DNA of 22,408 nucleotides, taken from a virus. Every line of letters starts with the position of its first letter. Position 1 is the first letter of the stretch. The translations under genes and the position numbers were made by a program. Shown here piece by piece: positions 9,204 through 15,573 of the stretch. The notes beneath the pieces were generated by a model. That model saw nothing but the letters and a program-made list of their open reading frames with translations. It was not told where the DNA came from and did not search any database. Location of the stretch: positions 1 to 22,408 of the IMG/VR virus record IMGVR_UViG_3300035090_000014. The stretch is one strand, 5' to 3'.

Positions 9204-9893
9204 TTAAAATAAGCCTGCCAACATACCACCGATACCACCCAATGAAGAGAATAAACCATTCATGGATTGATCTTTATTTGCTGTACCCATATAAGCGAGC
9301 GATCCTTCCATGCCTAAGTTTCGGGCTAATTGTTGCGCAAGACTGGAAGATGCGTCATAACCTTGATGCGTTAAATCACCCAATCCTTGCTGACCTTGTT
9401 GTTGAGTGCGTAGAATAGAATTAATGTATTCTTGTTCATCCCTGGAATTGATACCATTAATCTGATTAGCCACGGCAGCTTGTTGTGCCGGTGTACCGGC
9501 CTGTCCGCTTGCTGCGGCTGATTGTGCAGCCGCCTGTTGCATTTGATCGGTTTGATATTGTGAATAAGGGGAAGCGGTATAACCGGCTGCAATCGTATTA
9601 TAATTATTAGCGGCTCCTTGCGGGGTTGCCCATGTAGAAGCATTATTATAATATTGATTCATCGCCCCTAAACCCGTATCAATATAAGGTTGATAATAAG
9701 GCGTAATCGTGCCAGGAACTTGTTGCAAATAAGGCATTGCAGAATCAGCCGGATTTTTACCTCCACCGAATAAACTACTAAACAAGCTTCCTAGGGTGCT
9801 TCCTCCTATACTTCCTAAAAGCGCATAGATGGGATTAAAGGAAGTAGAAGTTCCTCCTCCTAACCCACCTGCGATATCATCTGCCATTGCCAT
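9204..9893 (-). CDS. DNA-transfer/ejection protein, P22 gp7-like
   Basis: 229 residues, with a GAGGAA ribosome site before ATG 9893 (a second in-frame ATG lies two codons later). The N-terminus is hydrophobic and Gly/Ser-rich (residues about 22-46, YALLGSIGGSTLGSLFSSLF), and the C-terminus repeats that style (LFSSLGGIGGMLAGLF), like glycine-zipper membrane-inserting helices. Between them is a block I recognise from podovirus ejection proteins: PYYQPYIDTGLGAMNQYY, then AAGYTASPYSQY, a Gln/Ala-rich stretch, SGQAGTPAQQAAVANQI and NSRDEQEYINSI. In family members this block reads roughly 'GY..SPgY......A......aAaGG.gSp..q.......a..dY'. The likely role is early entry of the phage channel into the cell envelope. 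It lies directly upstream of two other ejection-type genes. Confidence 0.75.
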   Translation of the reverse strand: MAMADDIAGGLGGGTSTSFNPIYALLGSIGGSTLGSLFSSLFGGGKNPADSAMPYLQQVPGTITPYYQPYIDTGLGAMNQYYNNASTWATPQGAANNYNTIAAGYTASPYSQYQTDQMQQAAAQSAAASGQAGTPAQQAAVANQINGINSRDEQEYINSILRTQQQGQQGLGDLTHQGYDASSSLAQQLARNLGMEGSLAYMGTANKDQSMNGLFSSLGGIGGMLAGLF

Positions 9894-9902
9894 ATCAGTT
9901 CC

Positions 9903-10496
9903 TCATGTCGTCGTAATTGTTCTGGAAACACCATTAATAGAAACCACTAAATTTGTCCCATCAAAACTCAAGAATCTCATCGGAATAGCGGGATCACTTA
10001 ACACCACATCTGATGAAACACCATTAATATTGACTAATAAATTTGTGCCATCTGAAGTAAAACTGATCGGAAATGTTAAAGGCACTGTTAAATTCTGAAA
10101 AGTAGTGCCATTCACATTCGTATAAAGATTTTTATTTTCATCACCATATTGCTCAATACGATTTGGCATCGGTGTTGATGAAACAATCGCTGCCCGAGTA
10201 CTTAATTGATTCACAGTTATATTTTTATATTGTCCCGCTACATTCGCCATGTGATTATCAGTATCACCGTTATAAGCGAAACGAGCCGTATATTGTTTTG
10301 TGCTTAAACCATGTGTACTTGTCCCATTTCCTACTAACTCTGAATTCTTTCGGGTAGGCACTAAATGTCCATCTTGTGAAAAAAATAACTGGCTTTCCTG
10401 ATTATTCATTGATAGAAAATTAAAATAATCCTCTTGTAATTCTCCGGTATTCGCATTAATTGGTTTATTATGGGAGGGAAAGTTTATAACATTCAT
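9903..10496 (-). CDS. Small tail/neck protein with two 30-residue repeats, gp26 position
   Basis: 197 residues; ATG at 10496 forms an ATGA overlap with the hub gene stop. The N-terminus (KPINANTGELQEDYFNFLSM, residues 11-30) is a short motif found at the start of various phage tail proteins ('P..n..tG.l...f..fl'). The C-terminal third carries two repeats, DGTNLLVNINGVSSDVV and DGTNLVVSINGVSRTIT, spaced 30 residues, likely beta-strand pairs. The position between the gp10-like hub and the first ejection protein is that of the P22 tail needle gp26 (233 aa). However, no long trimeric coiled-coil heptads are visible, so a needle function is not supported directly. Call: virion protein of unknown detail. 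Confidence 0.6.
   Translation of the reverse strand: MNVINFPSHNKPINANTGELQEDYFNFLSMNNQESQLFFSQDGHLVPTRKNSELVGNGTSTHGLSTKQYTARFAYNGDTDNHMANVAGQYKNITVNQLSTRAAIVSSTPMPNRIEQYGDENKNLYTNVNGTTFQNLTVPLTFPISFTSDGTNLLVNINGVSSDVVLSDPAIPMRFLSFDGTNLVVSINGVSRTITTT
9925..10029 (-). repeat. 90-nt-period coding repeat, 15-nt identical core
   Basis: GAAACACCATTAATA occurs at 9925-9939 and at 10015-10029, exactly 90 nt apart and in the same frame. It encodes the two NINGVS/SINGVS repeat units of the 197-residue protein. The unit looks like an internal duplication of a beta-strand pair. Confidence 0.7.
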
Positions 10497-11944
10497 ACTC
10501 TCATCCTCGCTGTTCCATCTAATACAACAAAACGATCATGGGATAAAAACATAAATTGTAATCTGAGATCATTCGCTAATCCTAAATTACGAAAGTGAAC
10601 CTGTCCTTTACGATAACCTACTGGTAACATTTCATAACGATTCCAGTTACCGAATCGTTCCCCTCCATCTTTCGACAAAGATAAATCGACATAACGGGAT
10701 GAAGAGTTCTCACCTTGCTCCATGACTAATTCAACTTCTTTGATAACAAATTTCTTATCTTGGAAACGAATAGGAGGGCATACCCGAATACGCGGAATTT
10801 CAGCACCATCATAAGAAGTAAGTTGGGCATCTAATAAATATAGTCCAGGGTTATTTTGATCAAAATTGATGAAATATTGATTGTTATTGAAATAAACCAA
10901 CTCTTTCATGATATGAAAATTTTGGTTTTCATCTGTGCAGTTAGTCCATAATTTAGAACTAAAATCATATTGAATACTGAGATTGTCATCAGGATTATAG
11001 AATGTAATTTGATAAATAATATGACCATTCTCTTGACGCATAGTGGCATAGGATTGTTCAGGAAATTCAATCACATTCTTTAGTAAATAATCTAATCCAT
11101 CGCTCGATAAATCTTTAACTTGACCGCCTTCCGTATATACAATCGTTGGCCCGGATACAGCATTATAAGCTAGCCAAACTAACATATTAAAACCCACGCA
11201 AATACTGGGAACAGACAATACGCCATAGTTAATGGCTAAAGAGTTATTTCGCTGGAAAGGAAAAGAAACCGGATTTCCAATGCCAGAGGCATTGTAACCC
11301 GTTGGATTATCATTCCATAATTCAGATATTTTTTTTCCCATTACCCATAAAGTTCTACTCAATGGTACAACCGCTTGTAATTCATCGGGAGCCGTTTGAA
11401 GAAAAGCGACCATTAAAGCATTATAAGTTGTGCCATCATCACTATTAGAGATTTGCCAAAAATTACGATTGGAATCAGTGATAATAAAATAGGTATCCAA
11501 AAAAGAAATATAAGCAGGGGTGACATCTGGAATATCAATGCGAGTAAAAGTAAAGACACTATAATTATAAACATATAAGGCTAAATTATCCACAATGCCA
11601 ATTTGGCTAGCTAGATTTTCAGTGATATAAACTGGCCCAGTAAAAGTACTTAAAACGCCAATTTCTTGATAATGTAATTGTGCATCAATTGCATAGACAT
11701 ATCGACCAATCACTGCGATCATTTGATTTAATCGAACACTTACATATAAGGCACGTGGTTGTAATCCAGATAAAAAAGAGATATCTTTACAATAACCCGA
11801 ATTATCTACTAAGCATTTGACTTCATTAGCCGTCGTGACCATCATATTAACGGTTTTTTCGTTGGTAATTTTGTCATAGCGTGCAAAATTAGTGCCGCCA
11901 ACTATACCAATGGGAATAGATTGAAACTGATTGCTCATCACCAT
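10493..11944 (-). CDS. P22 gp10-like tail hub / DNA stabilisation protein
   Basis: About 483 residues, beta-rich throughout. The start of the family is visible: an N-terminal IPIGIVGGTNFARYDKI followed by TVNMMVT, matching the P22 gp10 pattern of a short arm then '..NM...'. Repeated WD/propeller-like strands follow (TLWVMGKKISELWND, FPFQRNNSLAINYGVLS, GFNMLVWLAYN). The C-terminal domain (VELVMEQGENSSSRYVDLSL, SKDGGERFGNW, RFVVLDGTARM) is typical of the phage stabilisation family. The protein caps the portal-gp4 neck, holds packaged DNA and anchors tail parts. Start choice: ATG 11944 gives a TAATG overlap with the preceding gene and a GGTGG site 5 nt away. The longer ATG at 11956 has no ribosome site and a 13-nt overlap. 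It couples to the next gene through ATGA. Confidence 0.85.
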   Translation of the reverse strand: MVMSNQFQSIPIGIVGGTNFARYDKITNEKTVNMMVTTANEVKCLVDNSGYCKDISFLSGLQPRALYVSVRLNQMIAVIGRYVYAIDAQLHYQEIGVLSTFTGPVYITENLASQIGIVDNLALYVYNYSVFTFTRIDIPDVTPAYISFLDTYFIITDSNRNFWQISNSDDGTTYNALMVAFLQTAPDELQAVVPLSRTLWVMGKKISELWNDNPTGYNASGIGNPVSFPFQRNNSLAINYGVLSVPSICVGFNMLVWLAYNAVSGPTIVYTEGGQVKDLSSDGLDYLLKNVIEFPEQSYATMRQENGHIIYQITFYNPDDNLSIQYDFSSKLWTNCTDENQNFHIMKELVYFNNNQYFINFDQNNPGLYLLDAQLTSYDGAEIPRIRVCPPIRFQDKKFVIKEVELVMEQGENSSSRYVDLSLSKDGGERFGNWNRYEMLPVGYRKGQVHFRNLGLANDLRLQFMFLSHDRFVVLDGTARMRV

Positions 11945-12654
11945 TAGGGCCACCATGCCGAAGGGAAATTCGCTTGTAAATAAGCGTCTCCGCGTCCCGG
12001 TCGATGAGAGATCATTTGAAATTTATTGGTTAGTAGATCAGTGCCGACTAATTTATTCACTCTTCTTTCTAAGTTAGCTAATTGCTCTTGAACTTTTGGA
12101 TTAACATCCATGCCATTCAATAAATCTAACTCATAAGCTAGCCGATACTTGAGCCATTTCAGATAAAAAACATCATAGGTATTAGTCAGTACGTCATTAA
12201 ATTGCACATCAGCCAACATAAATTTACCAGTAATATTGACCTGATAGACTTTATCAGGAATAGGATACATATAAATTTTGCTGGCATTGTGTTCTCTTTC
12301 GACAGTATAAATTTGAGGAAGAGAAATTAAATTATTGACTCTGGCCCATCCAAAATAACGATTAATACTTTCTCGTGTTAGAGAATATCTGACGTCAGAA
12401 TCTAAATTATAAGTCATTGTACTGACTTCAATTAGATTATTGACCACATAGGTTTCTTGACCGTAAGCAGTATTAAAAGATTGGTGAGTAAAATAAGGAA
12501 TGAGAATGGCATCAAGGGCTACTTCACCGATGATGCCATTCAGCAGTTGCAAACCAACCGAAGCCTGAGAACCAGTCAGTGTCTCATAATCTATCCCGAC
12601 AATATCAGCCAGATAGTAAGCTTGCGTGATGAGGTTGTTTGCAGTAATGGCCAT
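11944..12654 (-). CDS. P22 gp4-like head-tail adaptor
   Basis: 236 residues (P22 gp4 is 166). The first 55 residues have the adaptor signature of a helical N-terminus: NNLITQAYYLADIVG, then TLTGSQASVGLQLLNGIIGE, resembling the family pattern 'i...A...lgi......l......gl..Ln.li.eW'. The middle is beta-rich (YVVNNLIEVSTMTYNL, HNASKIYMYPIP), and residues about 160-200 return to helix with basic residues (KVQEQLANLERRVNKL). The product would form a dodecameric ring under the portal. It lies between coat and hub genes, as in P22. The start is ATG 12654: the ATG overlapping the coat stop at 12658 is out of frame, and the ribosome site (GTGAG) is weak, so coupling to coat translation is likely. Confidence 0.75.
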   Translation of the reverse strand: MAITANNLITQAYYLADIVGIDYETLTGSQASVGLQLLNGIIGEVALDAILIPYFTHQSFNTAYGQETYVVNNLIEVSTMTYNLDSDVRYSLTRESINRYFGWARVNNLISLPQIYTVEREHNASKIYMYPIPDKVYQVNITGKFMLADVQFNDVLTNTYDVFYLKWLKYRLAYELDLLNGMDVNPKVQEQLANLERRVNKLVGTDLLTNKFQMISHRPGRGDAYLQANFPSAWWP

Positions 12655-12657
12655 TCA

Positions 12658-13923
12658 TTAGCTCACAAGGGGGAAAGCTAATCTCATGGCATACTCAGGT
12701 ACTAAGGTTTTACCCCAAATCACGTCATGGACTAAACCCATCACGTTTTGAGTAGGAATATTACCGTAATACACACGCATCGAAATACCTGTTTCCTCAT
12801 CAACTTCTTGGCTAGACGGGAATGGATATTGGTCTGGCAAACGCGGCATTGCTAAAAACAATGCATTACCACCTACAATAAAACCCACATTATGCGAAGC
12901 AGTGACAGTGGCAGTTGCACCAACCAAATCGGCTAATGATACGTTAATATTTTTGGCATTATCGCTTGGTTTATCAACACCAGATACTAATGCAGGATAT
13001 ACGCTCACGGTAACAGTACCACCCGAAGAAGCAGCATCCGCCTGGACAGCGACTTGAATTTTTTGACTGGTAGTATTGAATTGCGTGAATTGCAGGAAGA
13101 AAGCGCCAACCGCATTGTTTGGATCAATGGTGATAATATCATAAGCCGCAAAAGCTTTTGATTCAGTACCGCCGGCGCTTGTAAAAGTAAGACTACTTCC
13201 GTCCGCACTAACTGAAGAAATAGTCAATGCTAAAGTAGAAGGATCAATTTCACCGAATGCACCAGAAATATGCTTCGGCATATTGGTGACACGATGCCAA
13301 GAACACTGGGCAAAATCACCGAGCATCCAGCTCTGGGCAATTTCTTCATTTCGTCCCGGGACAAATTGGTTAATACCAGAGTTGATAATGGCAGAAATGA
13401 CAGTATTCGGCAAATAACCGCGAGTAGGATATCCCGGATCACCATAATCTCTCATGCCCTCTAATGCTTGGTCAAGTTGGGCAAAAGAATTAATTGGACT
13501 ACGTCCGTCACCATAACAACGATAAGTATTGGTTTCTGCTAAAGTCGCGACATCCTGAGAAACACGACCGCCAATACGTCTAATAGCGGGCAAACCAATT
13601 CTATCCATATAGGCATCTATATTGAAAATAAATTGTTGTGCATTGCCCTGAATAGGAACGTTGAACGCTTTGTCCACTTTAAGAGATTGAACACGCTGAG
13701 TAATGGGTTCAAAATCAGCAATCAGAGAGTCGCTTCCAACAAATTTCAACGGCTTGTCGAAAGTGACCGTATCGCCAAGTTGGCCGGAAAAATTTTGAAA
13801 ATCATCGAACATCGTGTTCGCTGTAAAAATCAGCGGATTACAGATGTATAAGGGGCCTAGATCAGACTGTTGATAAGTCTGCACATTTTGTAAAAAATTG
13901 TCTGCCGGTAATGATTGTGGCAT
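12658..13923 (-). CDS. Major capsid (coat) protein, P22 coat family
   Basis: 421 residues (P22 coat is 430). ATG 13923 follows a GAGGT site. The body has the HK97-fold pattern of P22-type coats: GDTVTFDKPLKFVG at 50-63, NIDAYMDRIGLP at 101-112, and a spine helix around 120-135 (RVSQDVATLAETN). A Thr/Ser/Ala-rich beta stretch at about 222-345 (SVSADGSSLTFTSAGG, AFAAYDIITIDP) occupies the place of the P22 insertion (I) domain. The strongest family mark is GFIVGGNALFLAMPRLP at 347-363, followed by ISMRVYYG, the P-domain return and MRLAFPLV at the C-terminus. No N-terminal prodomain of the kind removed by a prohead protease is visible. It assembles on the scaffold encoded upstream and is probably among the most expressed genes here. 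Confidence 0.9.
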   Translation of the reverse strand: MPQSLPADNFLQNVQTYQQSDLGPLYICNPLIFTANTMFDDFQNFSGQLGDTVTFDKPLKFVGSDSLIADFEPITQRVQSLKVDKAFNVPIQGNAQQFIFNIDAYMDRIGLPAIRRIGGRVSQDVATLAETNTYRCYGDGRSPINSFAQLDQALEGMRDYGDPGYPTRGYLPNTVISAIINSGINQFVPGRNEEIAQSWMLGDFAQCSWHRVTNMPKHISGAFGEIDPSTLALTISSVSADGSSLTFTSAGGTESKAFAAYDIITIDPNNAVGAFFLQFTQFNTTSQKIQVAVQADAASSGGTVTVSVYPALVSGVDKPSDNAKNINVSLADLVGATATVTASHNVGFIVGGNALFLAMPRLPDQYPFPSSQEVDEETGISMRVYYGNIPTQNVMGLVHDVIWGKTLVPEYAMRLAFPLVS

Positions 13924-13940
13924 TGTAAAAACCTCGATTT

Positions 13941-13962
13941 GTTAATAATGATTACTATTAAC
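13941..13962 (-). promoter_or_regulatory. Hairpin in scaffold-coat intergenic region
   Basis: GTTAATA (13941-13947) pairs perfectly with TATTAAC (13956-13962) around an 8-nt loop, 18 nt upstream of the coat start codon. With the stop of the scaffold gene 87 nt away and no T-run after the stem, it is more likely to affect mRNA processing or coat translation than to terminate transcription. AT-rich pairing makes it weak. Confidence 0.4.
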
Positions 13963-14010
13963 AGCGGGTTTAATTGCCAAAAAAGCATTACCGAGAGAAA
14001 ATAATACTAA

Positions 14011-14835
14011 TTAGAATCTATTAGCGTATTTTTCTCTGGCTGCTTTCGTCAGATTAACGTCACCGCTGCTACTTGCTTTAGAGGGACGTACTTCGCGGAG
14101 CGGATCATTAGGTATTTTCTTTGCAGCAGATGATTCATTGTTTTTCAAACTGACGGATAAATCATGGAGTTTCTTTTTAGCCATATCAATCTTTGCCTTA
14201 TTTCCACTATTTAACAAAGTTTCCAGTGAAGTAAATTGAGCCGTTTTATCCATGAGGTCATATATAACATCCCCAGGATTATCGACCGTATTCAACACTT
14301 TAAACCATTCATCACCTTGAAAGGCTTCTAAATTAACTCGTTCATTAAAGTCTGCATATTTTTTTTGTGCAGCCTGTACTTTTGGAGTTAAATCAGCCAC
14401 CAACTGTTGCGCTTCTTTTTGTTTCTGTTGCGTTTCAAATTCTTGTTGCTTTTGTGTTACAAACGAACTCAATGCTTGTCTCACAGAGGCATCAATCATT
14501 TGTTGGTGCACTTGAGGATCCATTGGAACAGGGGTTGGTTGTTGAGCCGGTTGATGTTGAGGAATATAAGAGGGAACCGGTTGTACAGGAACTTGCGCTT
14601 GTTGTAGCGCGCGCTCTTGTGCTTCTTTTAACCCCCTTTCATATCCTTTCTGTTCACCTTTTTCTAAACCTTCTTTGTACTTACCACTGACCAAACTACT
14701 CAAATGTGCCTGCTGATCAGCCGCATAAGCCACAGGCTGTGGAGCCGATGACTGTTCCGCAGGTTGACTCGCATGAGAAACGGGTGCTTGTCCGCTAGGC
14801 GGTACAGCACTACCTAAATTCTGCTCTGATTGCAT
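14011..14835 (-). CDS. Scaffolding protein
   Basis: 274 residues (P22 gp8 is 303), ATG 14835 with an AGAGGA site. The first 45 residues are Gln/Ala/Ser/Pro-rich and look disordered. A charged helix (KYKEGLEKGEQKGYERGLKE, about 52-71) and a Pro/Gln linker follow. A coiled, Gln-rich helical region lies at about 110-160. The C-terminal part has the family pattern KYADFNERVNLEAF...NPGDVIYDLMD (about 159-196). A basic, Ser-rich tail (PLREVRPSKASSSG, then TKAAREKYANRF) could contact coat, as the basic C-terminus of P22 gp8 does. The order portal-scaffold-coat fits. P22 scaffold represses its own synthesis after transcription, and here the gene is preceded by a strong promoter and a hairpin-rich leader (14874-14972), a natural place for such control. 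Confidence 0.85.
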   Translation of the reverse strand: MQSEQNLGSAVPPSGQAPVSHASQPAEQSSAPQPVAYAADQQAHLSSLVSGKYKEGLEKGEQKGYERGLKEAQERALQQAQVPVQPVPSYIPQHQPAQQPTPVPMDPQVHQQMIDASVRQALSSFVTQKQQEFETQQKQKEAQQLVADLTPKVQAAQKKYADFNERVNLEAFQGDEWFKVLNTVDNPGDVIYDLMDKTAQFTSLETLLNSGNKAKIDMAKKKLHDLSVSLKNNESSAAKKIPNDPLREVRPSKASSSGDVNLTKAAREKYANRF

Positions 14836-14873
14836 ACGATCCTCTTATTGACTATTGACGCCGTCACGCTAAC

Positions 14874-14972
14874 ACTCAAAACAGTTGAGTACTGAATACA
14901 TTTACCCGTGTATTGCCGGTAACACCTAAATGCGCTTAGGTAGCGATGGTAGAGCCATCATAGCTCTACCAT
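14874..14972 (-). promoter_or_regulatory. Four-hairpin leader of scaffold/coat mRNA
   Basis: Going leftward from the promoter, four inverted repeats follow one another. 14946-14972: a perfect 10-bp stem (ATGGTAGAGC/GCTCTACCAT, 7-nt loop). 14924-14941: 6 bp (ACCTAA/TTAGGT, 6-nt loop). 14902-14922: TTACC/GGTAA plus one bulged G-C pair. 14874-14890: 6 bp (ACTCAA/TTGAGT, 5-nt loop). They lie between the predicted start near 14987 and the scaffold ribosome site near 14845. None is followed by a T-run on either strand, so they are not simple terminators. An RNA stability element, processing site or binding site for a translational repressor are candidate roles. Confidence 0.55.
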
Positions 14973-14982
14973 TGGAGAGACT

Positions 14983-15013
14983 TTGACATGAATATAATAC
15001 TCTTATTTATAAT
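14983..15013 (+). promoter_or_regulatory. Putative rightward promoter facing the scaffold promoter
   Basis: TTGACA (14983-14988) and TATAAT (15008-15013) both match the sigma70 consensus perfectly, with a long 19-nt spacer. It would transcribe antisense to the 47-, 76- and 48-codon genes and the portal. The long spacer lowers confidence. Confidence 0.35.
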
Positions 15014-15034
15014 TTTGTCAAGTATTATATTCAT
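14988..15034. repeat. 14-bp inverted repeat over promoter island
   Basis: ATGAATATAATACT (14988-15001) and AGTATTATATTCAT (15021-15034) are perfect inverted copies separated by 19 nt. The arms overlap the -10 of the leftward promoter and contain TATAAT. It could be an operator for a dimeric regulator or a cruciform/hairpin; the same 12-nt core recurs at 22088-22099. Confidence 0.7.
14994..15021 (-). promoter_or_regulatory. Leftward sigma70-type promoter for scaffold and coat
   Basis: On the minus strand a perfect TTGACA (15021-15016) is followed after 16 nt by TATTAT (14999-14994, five of six consensus bases). Transcription would begin near 14987, giving a leader of about 150 nt before the scaffold ATG at 14835. 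A strong promoter placed exactly before scaffold and coat, the proteins needed in most copies, makes functional sense. Confidence 0.6.
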
Positions 15035-15036
15035 TA

Positions 15037-15180
15037 TTAAGATTTAACGACTTTCTTAATAATCATTGGTACAAAGCCCCCACTCTGAGCGGGCGACTTA
15101 TATTTCGCACGCTGTTCAGGATCACAAGTTTTCCCATCTTTCTTTGGCTCTTCAATAGGCCAGCTTTTAATTCCACTCAT
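15037..15180 (-). CDS. Small hypothetical protein, 47 aa (MSGIKSWPIEEPKKDG...)
   Basis: A 47-codon frame that is easy to overlook. ATG 15180 forms an ATGA overlap with the stop of the 76-residue gene, and a GAGG ribosome site lies 8 nt upstream, which together strongly support translation. The product is Lys/Pro-rich, has one Cys, a central CDPEQRAKYKSPAQSGGF segment and a basic C-terminus (MIIKKVVKS). No family is recognised. It is the third of three small basic genes between portal and scaffold; the scaffold promoter starts just beyond its stop. Confidence 0.65.
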   Translation of the reverse strand: MSGIKSWPIEEPKKDGKTCDPEQRAKYKSPAQSGGFVPMIIKKVVKS

Positions 15181-15407
15181 TTCTTTTTCCTCACGGTTGA
15201 TTTAGATTTACCTAATACACGATCAGCCTTTCGGTCGATCTTTTCTTTTTCAGCAGATGATAAGTTACCTTTCTTCACTTGCTGAGAAGCTCTTGCTTTG
15301 GCATTCCGAGCATGATTTTTATCATTCACTGGATACTTACGCTCATTCGGCAATGCAAATTCATTTTTTTTTAATGATTTACGTTTCTTAGTAGTTAGCT
15401 TAGCCAT
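15177..15407 (-). CDS. Small basic phage protein, 76 aa
   Basis: 76 residues, ATG 15407 in a TAATG overlap with the upstream 48-codon gene. Highly basic: it starts MAKLTTKKRKSLKKNEFALP and ends STVRKKK. The central pattern FALPNERKYPVNDKNHARNA is one I know from small phage proteins near capsid genes and from related larger proteins, where it reads roughly 'FA.P..R.YPi.d..HArnAlaR'. Its biochemical role is unknown. The density of Lys/Arg suggests nucleic-acid or capsid-surface contact, which is inference. Confidence 0.75.
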   Translation of the reverse strand: MAKLTTKKRKSLKKNEFALPNERKYPVNDKNHARNAKARASQQVKKGNLSSAEKEKIDRKADRVLGKSKSTVRKKK

Positions 15408-15553
15408 TAACGACCTCTTTTAGCGCCAATTTTCTTACGGAGGTCTTTAATCGTATTATTAGAATTTTGAATTAATGACTTGAGTTTATTACCAAAATTA
15501 GCAGATTTACCGCCCGGTTTATTCGATTCATTGGGTTTTTTAATATTCCCCAT
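15407..15553 (-). CDS. Small basic hypothetical protein, 48 aa (MGNIKKPNESNKPGG...)
   Basis: A 48-codon frame between the portal stop and the 76-residue gene. ATG 15553 has a GAGG site 8 nt upstream, and its TAA overlaps the next ATG by one base. The product is rich in Lys, Asn and Gly with a basic C-terminus (LRKKIGAKRGR) and no cysteines or hydrophobic segment. No family is recognised. Together with its two downstream partners it forms a three-gene insert that P22 does not have at this place. Confidence 0.65.
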   Translation of the reverse strand: MGNIKKPNESNKPGGKSANFGNKLKSLIQNSNNTIKDLRKKIGAKRGR

Positions 15554-15573
15554 ATTGTTTGCCTCTTTTTGGT

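Noticed and set aside
14367-14690. 107-codon plus-strand frame opposite the scaffold gene
   Set aside because: It is the antisense shadow of Gln/Pro-rich codons, with low-complexity Leu/Val-rich product and no ribosome site.
14946-14972. GGTAGAGC...GCTCTACCA looks briefly like tRNA parts
   Set aside because: The two arms are only 7 nt apart, with no anticodon or T arm; it is a simple hairpin.
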